Shown: positions 1 through 10,093 of the stretch, one piece after another
Numbering within the stretch: position 1 is the stretch's first letter
How the letters are laid out: each line of letters begins with the position of its first letter
NCBI GenBank assembly: GCA_029255685.2
Contig: CM055315.2
Location: 46,357,705-46,421,704, forward strand
Origin: Silene conica
Lineage: Eukaryota > Streptophyta > Magnoliopsida > Caryophyllales > Caryophyllaceae
Length of the DNA stretch: 64,000 nucleotides
Direction of reading: 5' to 3'
Notes under the pieces: model-generated
Databases searched by the model: none
Told to the model about the DNA's origin: nothing
The model's input: the letters and a program-made list of their open reading frames with translations, nothing else
Translations under genes and position numbers: made by a program

Positions 1-32
1 GGCGGTGGTCACCGTGGCTGGGGGTGTGTCGT

Positions 33-235
33 TGTAACAACCCGACCCGCCACCGTCGTAACACTAACCCAATAAGATGGGTGTGCACTTTTGGGCCCGT
101 TAATTGTCCTCACTTAAGCCCGAAAGCACAAGGCCTTGTTAGTAAGTGGTGGGTGGAAGTTATTATAAACATATCACAAGCCTCACATTCTACCGATGTG
201 GGATAACTTTTCTCTCACACTCTTGGGGTGTTACA
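33..235 (-). repeat. TRIM 3' LTR
   Basis: Terminal repeat of 203 bp with TG...CA ends, next to the polypurine tract (reading minus). It differs from its partner by only a few substitutions. Confidence 0.9.
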
Positions 236-291
236 AACTCCCCCACTTAAAGAACACAACGTCCTCGTTGTGCCTCAAACTTGACCACAAC

Positions 292-434
292 CAGGGCCAG
301 AATCCTCCCCCGCTAGGTGTGTGACCCGGGTACTCCCGACCACAGGCTCACCACACGGTCACAATCAGGGCCAGAATCTTTCCCCGCTAGGTGTGTGACC
401 CGGGTACTCCCGACCACAGGCTCACCACACGGTC
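292..434. repeat. Tandem direct repeat inside the TRIM
   Basis: Two 69-bp units (292-360 and 366-434), period 74, begin CAGGGCCAGAATC and share the block CTAGGTGTGTGACCCGGG. They fill most of the internal region. The duplication is probably secondary. Confidence 0.9.
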
Positions 435-440
435 GCAGGG

Positions 441-454
441 TCGCTCTGATACCA
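441..454 (-). other. TRIM primer-binding site (tRNA-iMet type)
   Basis: The minus strand reads TGGTATCAGAGCGA two bases from the 5' LTR. It is complementary to the 3' end of plant initiator tRNA-Met, as known for many plant LTR elements. Confidence 0.85.
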
Positions 455-456
455 TT

Positions 457-659
457 TGTAACAACCTGACCCGCCACCGTCGTAACACTAACCCAATAAG
501 ATGGGTGTGCACTTTTGGGCCAGTTAATTGTCCTCACTTAAGCCCAAAAGCACAGGGCCTTGTTAGTAAGTGGTGGGTGGAAGTTATTATAAACATATCA
601 CAAGCCTCACATTCTACCGATGTGGGATAACTTTTCTGTCACACTCTTGGGGTGTTACA
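457..659 (-). repeat. TRIM 5' LTR
   Basis: The second 203-bp copy of the TRIM terminal repeat, next to the primer-binding site and followed by the duplicated target GTCGT. Confidence 0.9.
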
Positions 660-2463
660 GTCGTGGGGGTGTTTATAAGGTCCGTGTTGGGGGACGAAGG
701 ATGTTAAGTCTTGTTTTCAGAAATAACAAATCTGGGCAGGGACTTTCGTATGAGTTTTCGTATGCAGTGTCTTATACTTTTGAGATGGGTGTTTGGGTAG
801 ATTTTTAGGGGGTTATATGGGGTTTGTGTTAGTGGCTATCGCGGTGGCTCTTGGTGGCTGTGGGAGTATTTAGATAAGAGTCGATTGGTGGTGCAGACCG
901 TGAAACAGAGTAGCTGTAGTGGTGTAACCGTTTTCGGGTCAGTCGCTCGGAGTTGTGGGTGGTTCTCGCCGGTCACTGACCTCCTCCCTGGAACCACCAT
1001 GGCTCAGTGGCGAGCCTGGTGGTGCCAGTGGGGAGGCCAGGGGTTCTCGGTGGTGTTGGGGGCTGTGTTGTCATGGTGTTGTGGTCTCAGTAATGGGTTG
1101 TTTTGTTGTGTTTGTGATCTCGGTGAAGGCTGATGCCACGGCCTGGTTGTTAGTTTTTTTTTACTATTATCTTTTTAGTGTCACCTAAGTTGGTATTTAC
1201 AAATATTGTTACATTAAAATGCTATTGATGATTATTGCTATTAATAATTATAGTGGTATTGCTATTAATAATTATAGTGGTATTGATATTTTGTCAAAAT
1301 TGATATGGTGGTAGTGTTTGATAGAACTATTAAAGATAATACTCGCTATGGTGACGGTTTTAGCGTTAACGAATAATATGACTATTGTCTATCTTATTAT
1401 TAGTATTGATTTAACCATGACCGTGTATCTAACCTACTGCTATATTTGGTAAGTTCTATTTTTAGTAAGTCCATAAATAGTAAGTCTAAAAATAGCAAGT
1501 CGTACTTGGTTAATGAAAATTGTATGTTATGAGCATGCTTTTATGTGATATTCTCACCATGTGTTATAAGTAAGTCTAATAGGGACATGACCAAGTATGT
1601 AGTAAAGGTGATTGTTTGTTTGGATAGAAGTTGATATTAAGTAATTTTTTAGGAACGGATTTTGAAGTGGAGTATTACTAGACGGTGATTTTCTTGTCCA
1701 GATTTGCTTATCCAGGTAGGATACACTGGAACTTCTTTTGTATTGTGCTATGTTTGGATGTGATTTGGATGCTATGAATGCAAGTATGATTATTTATGAG
1801 ATGCATATACAGTGTTGGTTTTAATATTATTGCATTCAAAAGCATGGCATGAGCACGGTTACAGATTGAGATAATAATGATATATTATTGGGCCCAGGCT
1901 AATTCTACAGGGCTAGACCTGGTGACCTCAGCTATTATGATGGTGTTCGGCGACGGCCGAGTATAGTCTGCCGGGAGGTTCGGTATGGCTGGGAGTCACG
2001 GGTTTGAGAATGAAATATGAGAATTGAGATTGAGATTGAGTTTGAGCTCGAGCATATCATGGCATTGCATATCATTTATATTGTATTTTGTTGTTGTGTT
2101 ATCCTACTCGACCGCGAGGTTGACAGTGTATTCGTGTTCACCTACGATGATCCGGAATAGGGAGTAGATATTTCAGGTCAAAGACAGACGGACTAGGATC
2201 TGGGCTTGGAGGAGAGAGACTTGAATCAGACTCACCTAGTTATAGATCACCTAGCTTGTAATAGTTAGTTTGTAATTTTCATATGTTGAGTTTTGGTTTT
2301 ACACTTGGCATGTAGCAGTTTGACTTTGACTCTTGGTTAAGTAACTAAAGTACTGTTTATCTTTCACTATGATTATCTCTTACCCTTGGTTACTCAGGAT
2401 GGTAACAGCCTTATTTACCCTGGAGGTCCTAGTTTAGGCTCCTAGGTAAATGGGGGTGTTACA

Positions 2464-5400
2464 GAAATAAAGAGATTCCTGAATTAGAATAAGGTAGGAT
2501 TTTTTTGTTTAGTGGAGACTAAAATAAAAAGGGTAGATGGTAAGGATATTTAGAATGTTTTTGGGCATCAATGGGATGGAGTGAATAATTTTTTGTACCA
2601 TCCTGGTGGGAGAATTTGGCTGATTTGGTTGACTAATGTGTTTAGGGTCACTATTGAGAGTATGGCAGATCAACACATCACTGCTAGGGTACAGGAAATT
2701 GCTTCTGGGCAGCAATTTTTGTTCACTGTAGTTTATGGTTCCTCTGCTGATGCTGAAAGATTGCAGTTGTGGGATGATCTTAGGAGAGTGAAGGATTACT
2801 ATAATGGGCCTTGTTGTATTTGTGGGGATTTCAAAAATTTACTTAACTTCAATGAAAGGATTGGTAGGCCTGTTTTGTGGGCTGATATCAAGGACTTCAG
2901 AGCTTGTGTTGAGTATTGTGAAATGAAGGATGTAAAAGCTCAAAAGGCTTACTTCACTTGGACTAACAAACACGAAGCTTCCTCTAGAGTTTTCTCTAGA
3001 TTGGATAGGTTCATGGTCAATTCAGAATGGTTGGACATGTATCCTGAGTGTCATGCTTACTTTCCCCCCGAAAGTTTATTTGATCATAACCCTTGTATCT
3101 GCTTCAGAAGGATTCAGAGGGTGCATAAACCTCAATTTAATTACTTCAACATGTGGGGGCAGGATGAGATTTTTAAGACTATTATTCAGCAGAATTGGAA
3201 AGTGAAAATTTCAGGTACTTGGATGTTCCAAGTCATTACAAAGCAGAAGGGTTTGAAGATGCCTTTGAAGAGATTAAACAGGAATAGATTCTCTGATATT
3301 GATAATGCTTTTGGGTTAGCTTAGAGACAGCTAGAAGATATACAAGTCCAACTTCAGCAGGCCCCTGGTAATCAGGAACTGATTGAAAAAGAAGTCAATG
3401 CTGCTAAAACTTTCAGAGAGATTTCGAAAGCCCACTGTAGCTTCATCAAGCAGAAGTGCAAGAAAGATTGGTTATGTGAGGGGGATGATAACACTAAATT
3501 CTTCCATAGTCAATTTAAGGCAAGGAGCATGCACAACAAAATTCTGCAAATTAAGGATGTGCAAAGGAATTATCAGAGTGATTATACTGGGATTGAGAAT
3601 GCTTTCTTGGAGTTTTATAACCAGTTGTTGGGTTCTAGTAACTCTGTTGACCTTGTTCATGTAGCTACTGTAAGGAATGGCCCTTTAATTAATGATAATC
3701 ACAGTGCTATGCTTATGAAACCAGTGACTTATAAGGAAATTAGACAGGTCATGTTCTCTATTCCTCCTCACAAGTCCCCTGGACCAGATGGCTTCACTAG
3801 TCAATTTTATATTGACTCTTGGGAGATTATAGGGAAGGACGATATTTCTGAAGCTATTCTTGATTTTTTTGCTACTGGGAAGATTCTGAAACAGGTGAAC
3901 ACCACTACTCTAACTTTGATTCCTAAAGTTGTTAATCCAGAGAGTGTCCTTGAATATAGACCTATTGCTTGCTGTAACGTCCTCTACAAGTGTATCACTA
4001 AGCTTCTCTGTAATAGGCTGGCTAGTGTTCTACCTGAGATTATTAATAAGAGTCAAAGTGGTTTTATTAAAGATAGGAACATAGTGGAGAATGTCCTTAT
4101 TTGTCAAGATCTGGTTAGGCTATATAATAAGAGGGCTGCCTCTCCTCGTTGCCTTATTAAGATTGACCTAAAGAAGGCCTATGATTCTGTGGAATGGTCC
4201 TTCCTTGAACATATGATGCATGCTTTGAAGTTCCCTCAGAGGTTTATTCAGTGGGTTATGACTTGTGTGACCTCCCCATCTTATTCTATAAATGTCAGTG
4301 GTAACAATTTTGGCTTCTTTCATGGTAAAAGAGGGCTTAGACAAGGAGATCCCCTCTCCCCTCTTCTTTTTACTATTTGTATGGAGTACCTCTCAAGGAT
4401 CCTGACTTGTGTGGTTCAGCAGAATTCGTTCAAATTTCACGTTATGTGTGGGCATCTAAGGTTAAATCATCTCTTATTTTCGGATGATTTGCTTATGTTT
4501 TGTAAGGGTAATGCTAATTCCATTATGTGGTTGCTAAGAGGCTTATCTACTTTTTCTGGAGCTTCTTGGTTGCGGTTGAATAAAGCGAAGCCTGATATTT
4601 ACTTTAATGGTGTGGATACTTCGCTTATGGATGAAATAGCAAGCATTTCTGGGTTCAGTATTGGGAACCTCCCATTTAAATATCTGGGGGTCTCTATATC
4701 CTCCAAAAAGATATCTAAACTGGAAGGACACAAGCTTACTGAACGTATTGTTTGCAAAATTCGAAGCTTGGGTGCTAAACACCTCTCGTATGCTGGGAGG
4801 TTAACTTTGGTCAGAAGTGTTCTTTTTACTCTTCATTCGTATTGGGCTTCTATTTTCTTAATTTCTGTTGGTATTATGAGAAAAGTTGAAGCAATTTGTA
4901 GAAATTATCTTTGGGGTGGAACAGATACTTATATCAGATCTCCTAGTGTGAGTTGGGAGCAATGATGTTCTCCTAAGGAGGAAGGAGGATTGGGGCTGTT
5001 GAATGCAAGTATATATGTTTAATAGAGCAATGTTGGGGAAGTATACTTTCTGGTTAGCTACTAAAAAAGACCACTTATGGGTCAAGTGGGTAAACCATGT
5101 GTATATGAAACACACTCATTGGAGAAATTATTCACTTCTCCTTGATTGTAGCTGGTCTTGGAAGAAGATTGTGGAAACGAATGAAGTGTTTAAGCAAGGT
5201 TATGTTGGGGGACTCTTGGAGTAGCAGACCTGGAGGTTATACTGCAGCATCTGGATATGAATGGCTTCGGCAAAAGTCTGCAAAAGTGTCATGGAGGTTT
5301 CGTTGTTGTAATGTGCTGAATATCCCTAAGATGGCATTTATCTTTTGGATTGCTCAACACCAACGACTCTTTACTTTGGATAGAATGGCAAAGATGGGGA

Positions 5401-5880
5401 TCACTAGGATAGAATTTGTTATTTGTGCAGCAGCTATGAGGAAACGCATGGTCATCTCTTTGGCCAGTGTGCATTCTTTAAGAAATGCATTGATGTGTTG
5501 CAGGATAAGATAGGCTTTCAGATCTTGGGTGCTGATGTGGTTGCTTGGTACTCAAAGATTAGAGGAAAAACTGGACTCCAAAGAACTTTTGCAGGGGCCT
5601 GTGTGGTTGGAGTATTTTACTTGGTCTGGTTGGCCAGGAACAAAGCTAAATTTGACATAGTGGTGCCTTATCCTCCTGTTATGATAACTAAACTTTTCCA
5701 GGAAGTAAAAATTAGATGGATGCACAGGAACACAAAAACTCTGAATGGGCCGGATCAACGATGGATTGAGCAGTTGTAATTGTTATTTTTGTATGGTCTG
5801 TTTTGGTTGTAATGATGGACATTGTAGCCGGATGATTATTTGATTCTTTATATACTTACCTTTTACCCAAAAAAAAAAAA
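2464..5880 (+). mobile_element. L1-type LINE, interrupted on its 5' side
   Basis: This is the 3' portion of a plant L1-like non-LTR retrotransposon: part of the endonuclease domain, the reverse transcriptase, a zinc-binding zf-RVT region, a short 3' UTR and a poly-A tail at about 5868-5880. The first recognisable residues (VETKIK) belong to the N-terminal half of the endonuclease, directly after the LTR end at 2463. The missing 5' part is therefore probably left of that LTR element rather than lost by truncation. Beyond the tail, the sequence enters an LTR in its middle, so the LINE probably inserted into that LTR. Coding integrity is lost through stops and frameshifts. Confidence 0.9.
2581..5779 (+). 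pseudogene. LINE ORF2 (endonuclease / reverse transcriptase / zf-RVT), broken
   Basis: ORF2 proteins nick the target and copy LINE RNA into DNA. The visible parts are the endonuclease section (2581-3324, with CICGDFK and a late FDHNP motif matching the S-D-H position), a linker, and the reverse transcriptase (3529-4965). The RT shows SPGPDGF, KAYDSVEW, RQGDPLSPLLF and the catalytic block FSDDLL, with the two aspartates kept. Downstream come a GGLGLLN motif and a zf-RVT-like region (5230-5779) with WRFRCCNVLNIPK and a C-terminal VWLARNKAKFD. A TAG stop at 3322, a TGA at 4966 and at least two frame changes after 4980 break the protein. It is clearly L1-like and not functional. Confidence 0.9.
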
Positions 5881-6543
5881 AGATTAATAAAAATTCAAGT
5901 TTTCTTTTATAATTAAGTGTTGCTTATAAATTTCGGACTCATCGCGCTGTTGATCCAAGTCGTTGATATTTTTCGCGTTTCAAGTATTAACAAGATTTAC
6001 GAACTATAGGTCTAGGGAGTAAATTACCATTTTTTTTTTAATGAAATGTGAGTATTATATAGAAAACAAAGGTTTCATGTACAAGAATATCAAGAACTTG
6101 GATTCATAAGAGTCCAAGTCTCACAGGCTATATAAAAAACATTAGAAACCATCACTACTTCCCAACCAGCCTAACTATCAGATTGTACTAAAACTTGCCT
6201 TCTTCTATTCATCACCTCTTGCTGTATGTTTCTTGCCACTTTGTCTGGGGTAAGCAGTACCCCATTTATTCTTGCACTGTATAATACTATAGGTCTAGGG
6301 CAAATAAATATCCTTCTACCTTGGGGATTCACCTGAAGACCATCACAACAACAACCATTACCACCACCATCGACGGCCATCACCACCACGACCGACGCCA
6401 CCTTCATCATCATTCACGTTCATCATCATCATATTCACCAAGATCGTTCCATACATACACCTAAATTACTGTTTTCATTCAAGATTGTTCTTTAAGTTTC
6501 AAGAAGCTTCCTCGGACGATTTCTTTGCCAAGAATTTGTATCA
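5881..6543 (+). repeat. LTR0 of the array, left part missing
   Basis: It starts in mid-LTR (AGATTAATAAAAATTCAAG), directly after a LINE poly-A tail, and ends GTATCA. It lacks the MITE found in LTR1-3 and keeps the unoccupied junction 'caagtattaacaag'. A small LINE fragment interrupts it. The primer-binding site that should follow is damaged: TGGTATCA is followed by a deletion of roughly 30 bp relative to the other copies. Confidence 0.85.
6030..6284 (-). mobile_element. 5'-truncated LINE insertion in LTR0
   Basis: A T-run at the left end is the poly-A tail of a minus-strand LINE. The minus strand encodes ARINGVLLTPDKVARNIQQE, the usual C-terminal end of plant L1 ORF2 (compare ARINDCLLRPEGVAKRIEDE in the LINE at 62987-63630). 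The insertion replaces a few bases of the LTR. No clean target-site duplication could be seen. Confidence 0.8.
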
Positions 6544-6578
6544 TTAGTGGTATCAAAGACAATCCATTCGGGGCAACT

Positions 6579-8231
6579 ATGAATTTTGAAGATCCAAGAT
6601 TTTTGGACAGTTTAAAGAAGGCATTTGAACATGTGACTAACAACAACGAAAATCGATGGCAACCAAGGAGGGAGCCAGTTCGTCCAGTCGACGAATTCAA
6701 AGTGACAGAACTACCTGAGTTTGAAGGAGGGACAGATCCAGAGGACTATCTTGAGTGGGAAAGGAAGATATACCGTATGTTTGAATTCAAAGTAGTGGAT
6801 GATCGCAAGATGTGCAAGTATGCAACTTTAAAATTAAGCAAAGATGCATCGTTGTGGTATGATAGTTTGAAGGCTCAAAGGGCTAGAGCCGGAAAGGAGA
6901 AGATTAATTCTTGGGATGGATTAAAGAAGGGATTGAGAAAAAGATATGTACCACCAACTTATAAGCTTGCCTTGTATAAGAAAATCTCTAACCTTGTGCA
7001 AGGAAAGATGTGAATGATTGATAACATTGACGAGTTCGAAAATCTAACTTTAATGGGAGAGGTAGATGAGAATCAAGAGCAAAAGATGGCAAGGTTCTTG
7101 AGGGGGTTAAACAAAATATTTCTAATCCCGTAGAACGTCAAGTTTATGCTGATTTTGATACCCTCACAAGTTTGAGTTTAAAGGTTGAGGCACAAGGCAA
7201 GGCAAGATACGGAGGGAATAACATGTGGAACCGGATGGGGGAGTGGGGCGAAGGAAAGTTGTCCAAGGTAGACCCTAGCGTGACTGGGGTGAGCAACGCG
7301 AGGAAGTCCAACACCAAGCGAGATCAGCCTATCTAAGGTTAGGTGTTTTAAGTGCCAAATGTTTGGGCACTCCAACAACGCGTGTCCTAACAAAAGGGTC
7401 GTAACGGTGAGGGAAGCCCTAACAAGTTTGAACTTAGTAGGGGAAGGGGAGGAGTCCGAGGAGGAGGACGAAATATTGGAAGGGTTGGGTGACCGTGAGG
7501 AGGGAAGAAGAGATGAACCATTCGAGGGACCAAACGCAACTACCCTAGTGCTTAGAACGTTACAAGCTCAATCCACGCCAATAATTACTGAACAGTGAGA
7601 TCACATAGTAAAAGATAAGTGGTGTAGCATGATTATTGACAGAGGGAGTTGTACGAACGTGGCATCGGAAGAGATGGTGACCAAGTTAGCCTTAACCACA
7701 ATTAAACATCCTAAACATTATGCATTACATTGGTTGGGAGATGGGAATCAGGTGCGGGTTACCAAGCAAGTACGAGTGGGACTAGCCATGGGTTCATACA
7801 AGGATGAGGTGCTATGTGATGTGGTACCCATAGATGCTTGTCATATTCTTCTAGGGCGTCCTTGGCAATTTCATAGGGATGTCTTGCATAGGGGAAGAGT
7901 CAATGAGTATGAACTAATGGACAAGGGTAAACGAATCAAACTTAAACCCATGAGTCCAAAAGATGTAGGGTTGATGAGAGCCAATTCGGGGAAGGATACT
8001 CAACTAACCACTTCGGTCTTTGCTATAGCTAGGGAGGACGAGGAGGTGGAGGAAGTGTTAGGGGTTGATTCAACTAGGGAGGAAGGTAAGGAAATAGTAG
8101 TGAACATGGTGGTGACCGCGGATGGCCTAGGGGAGCGTGAGCCTAGAGTAATCACGTCGAGTGTTGAGCAATGGAGCAAGGTGTTGCGTGGGGTGTTGCG
8201 AAACAAGAAGCGTGAGCTAGAGAAAAGGTGA
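6579..8231 (+). pseudogene. gag-protease, array copy 0
   Basis: Gag packages retrotransposon RNA into particles and protease matures the polyprotein. The first 145 codons are open (starts MNFEDPRFLDSLKK) and contain the retrotransposon gag core (DYLEWERKIYRMFE, ASLWYDSLKAQRARAGKEK). A TGA at 7011 ends that frame; more frame breaks follow. This copy alone keeps a full CCHC zinc knuckle, CFKCQMFGHSNNAC, at about 7343-7384. A TGA lies at 7596. The protease reads IIDRGSC at the catalytic site, where the related element has IIDGGSC, followed by HILLGRPWQF. From about 7617 onward this copy matches copy 1 closely; upstream it does not. Confidence 0.88.
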
Positions 8232-8484
8232 TAGGCGAGGAAGGAGGTTGTAGGGGGTTAGTTCTAAATACAATTTGTTTACTTGTGACGAATGGGCATG
8301 GAACCAAGGAGGAGAATACGATGGTGATGCGTGATGGTACTAGGAGGCGCAGCCATGAGAGGTGTCATTCGGGTTTAAACTCACAACCAAATTTTATAAG
8401 TGTAGGTAGCATGATCCAAGTTCATCATGGTTTGAGGATCAATCATCAAGAATTGAGGTCAATTCTCTTCAAAGGAGGAGGGGA

Positions 8485-10029
8485 TGATCCAATTATGGAT
8501 AGGGTTCGATCTCATTGTTATGGGTGGGGATTGAAGGGGCGACTAATTTTAATCCTATTATATTGGTGGGTCTTAAGTCTAAGTTATTGTCCAATGGATA
8601 TTGGTTGGATTCTACAACCTTGGCCCAACGACGTAGCTATAAGGATCGTCACAAGGAAAGGATGGGTTAATGGGGGTGGACGAACCTCCATCAAGGAAAG
8701 GCTAGGTGGTCACGGCGTCTGGGTAGGCACGACTTCCAAGGCCCATGTGGTTGCTCGGTGGCTTCGACGGTCCAACACTCCAATTCTATTTTGGAGTATC
8801 TTTAATTTTTATGTTATTTTAATTAGTTTATTTTTACTAGTTTGTTAAGTTTGTTAGAGTTTGTTATGTAGTTACTAAAGTTGTTACAACTAGGTAGTTA
8901 GTTACAAAGTTTGTTACAAAGTTAGTTATTACCTAGTTAGTTATTATTCTAAGGTTGTTAGGATTAGTTTATTTAGTTATTTAACAACCTAGATTTAGTT
9001 TATGATTTAATAAGGATTAAGTTTAATCCAATTAGATAGATTTTAGGACTCCCATTCATAGTCGGATTTGAGTTGTTCAACTAGTGTGGGAGGCGTGTAT
9101 GGGACGTGTGACTCTATTATAAATAGAGCACATTGTCTTCTTTATTTTCAGTCAATTCAAGATTAATAAAAATTCAAGTTTTCTTTTATAAGTGTTGCTT
9201 ATAAATTTCGGACTCATCGTGTTGTTGATCCAAGCCGTTGATATTTTTCGCGTTTCAAGTATTAGGCCCTGTTTGGTAAACAGCGGATTGAAATTAGCAG
9301 GAGCAGATTGTAAAAGCAGATTTGACCAGCAGAATTTGATGGCAGTTTTGACTATCATATTAAATTAGCAGAATTGGTCAGAGGTGTTTGGTAATTAGCA
9401 GAATTAAATTAGCAGATTATCTCAATCATGTGTCAAATGAAAAAAAAGGACATGAATAAATTATTGAGTCATATTTGTCAAAAATAGGGCTAATATTTTT
9501 TGAAGGGTAAAAAGATAATTTTTTAATTTTGTCAATATACTATTTGAATATGCCGGGGTGAGCAGCATATTCCAAAAGAGCATATTGAAGCCCATTCTAC
9601 TCTTCCAATATGCTGTTTACCAAACAGTCCAAATAGCATATTGTTTGGTCAAACCTACTAATTGCCTCAATATGCTAATTTTTTTTTTGCACTATGCTGT
9701 TTACCAAACAGCGCCTTAACAAGATTTAGAACTGAAGGTCTAGGGAGTAAATCACCATTGTTTGAACTATAGGTCTAGGGCAAACAAATATCCTTCTACC
9801 ATGGGGATTCACCTCAAGACCGTCACAACAACAACCATTACCACCACCATCGACGGCCATCACCACAATGACCGACGCCACCTTCATCATCATTCACGTT
9901 CATCATCATCATCATCATATTCACCAAGATCGTTCCATACATACACCTAAATTACTGTTTTCATTCAAGATTGTTCTTTAAGTTTCAAGAAGCTTCCGCG
10001 GATGATTTCTTTGCCTAGAATTTGTATTA
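8485..10029 (+). repeat. LTR1 of the array
   Basis: Starts TGATCCAATTATGG directly after the purine tract AGGAGGAGGGGA and ends TTTGTATTA, five bases before the primer-binding core. Length is 1545 bp including the MITE. A TATA-like sequence (ctattataaatagagc, about 9113-9128) is the probable promoter, since transcript starts in this kind of LTR lie shortly downstream. It looks identical or nearly so to LTR2. Confidence 0.88.
9265..9715. mobile_element. Tourist/Harbinger-type MITE in LTR1
   Basis: Terminal inverted repeats GGCCCTGTTTGGTAAACAGC and GCTGTTTACCAAACAGCGCC enclose AT-rich non-coding DNA. TTA flanks both ends, the 3-bp target typical of PIF/Harbinger elements. The empty site survives in LTR0 and LTR4, where the LTR reads straight through 'gtattaacaag'. 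It could have been mobilised only by a transposase from elsewhere. Confidence 0.9.
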
Positions 10030-10033
10030 TTAG

Positions 10034-10045
10034 TGGTATCAGAGC
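10034..10045 (+). other. Primer-binding site of array copy 1
   Basis: TGGTATCAGAGC, matching the initiator tRNA-Met 3' end, four bases after LTR1. Confidence 0.88.
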
Positions 10046-10093
10046 TTCGGCTCTTGATTTATATTATTCGAAGACTATCCATTCGGGGCAACT

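Larger units (their letters stand above)
33..659 (-). mobile_element. TRIM (miniature LTR retrotransposon), complete
   Basis: Two 203-bp direct terminal repeats, nearly identical by eye, begin TGTAACAAC and end GGTGTTACA. They flank 221 bp of non-coding DNA. The 5-bp sequence GTCGT lies on both sides (28-32 and 660-664) and is a perfect target-site duplication. Next to the right repeat, the minus strand reads TGGTATCAGAGCGA, a primer-binding site matching initiator-methionine tRNA. Next to the left repeat, the minus strand has a purine tract ending GTGGGGGAGTT. These signals set the orientation as minus. There is no coding capacity, so the element must have depended on proteins supplied by another retrotransposon. 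The full set of hallmarks makes the call secure. Confidence 0.92.
1..2463 (+). repeat. 3' portion of a TGTAACA-type LTR (5' end outside window)
   Basis: The right end terminates in GGGGGTGTTACA. Upstream blocks, including a 'ctacgatgatccggaat' stretch and a 'ctggaaccacc' stretch, also occur in the solo LTR that ends at 37131, so both belong to one LTR family. The sequence is non-coding; the short open frames in it are not conserved between family copies. Immediately after the terminal CA, a LINE reading frame begins in mid-domain, which suggests that this LTR element inserted into the LINE and that its remaining parts lie to the left of the window. A TRIM is inserted near its left side. The family assignment rests on visible similarity of the LTR end; the lineage (probably Ty3/gypsy) is inferred. 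Confidence 0.7.

Noticed and set aside
8228-8848. 206-codon open frame repeated in every array unit (also 11792, 15356 and 18920)
   Set aside because: It spans the end of the internal region, the purine tract and the LTR start. Its conservation is explained by recent duplication of the whole unit, and it has no domain.
9762-9950. His/Thr/Ser-rich small frame in each array LTR and in the related gypsy LTR
   Set aside because: It begins at TTG rather than ATG and comes from low-complexity ACC/ATC/CAT sequence conserved as LTR DNA.
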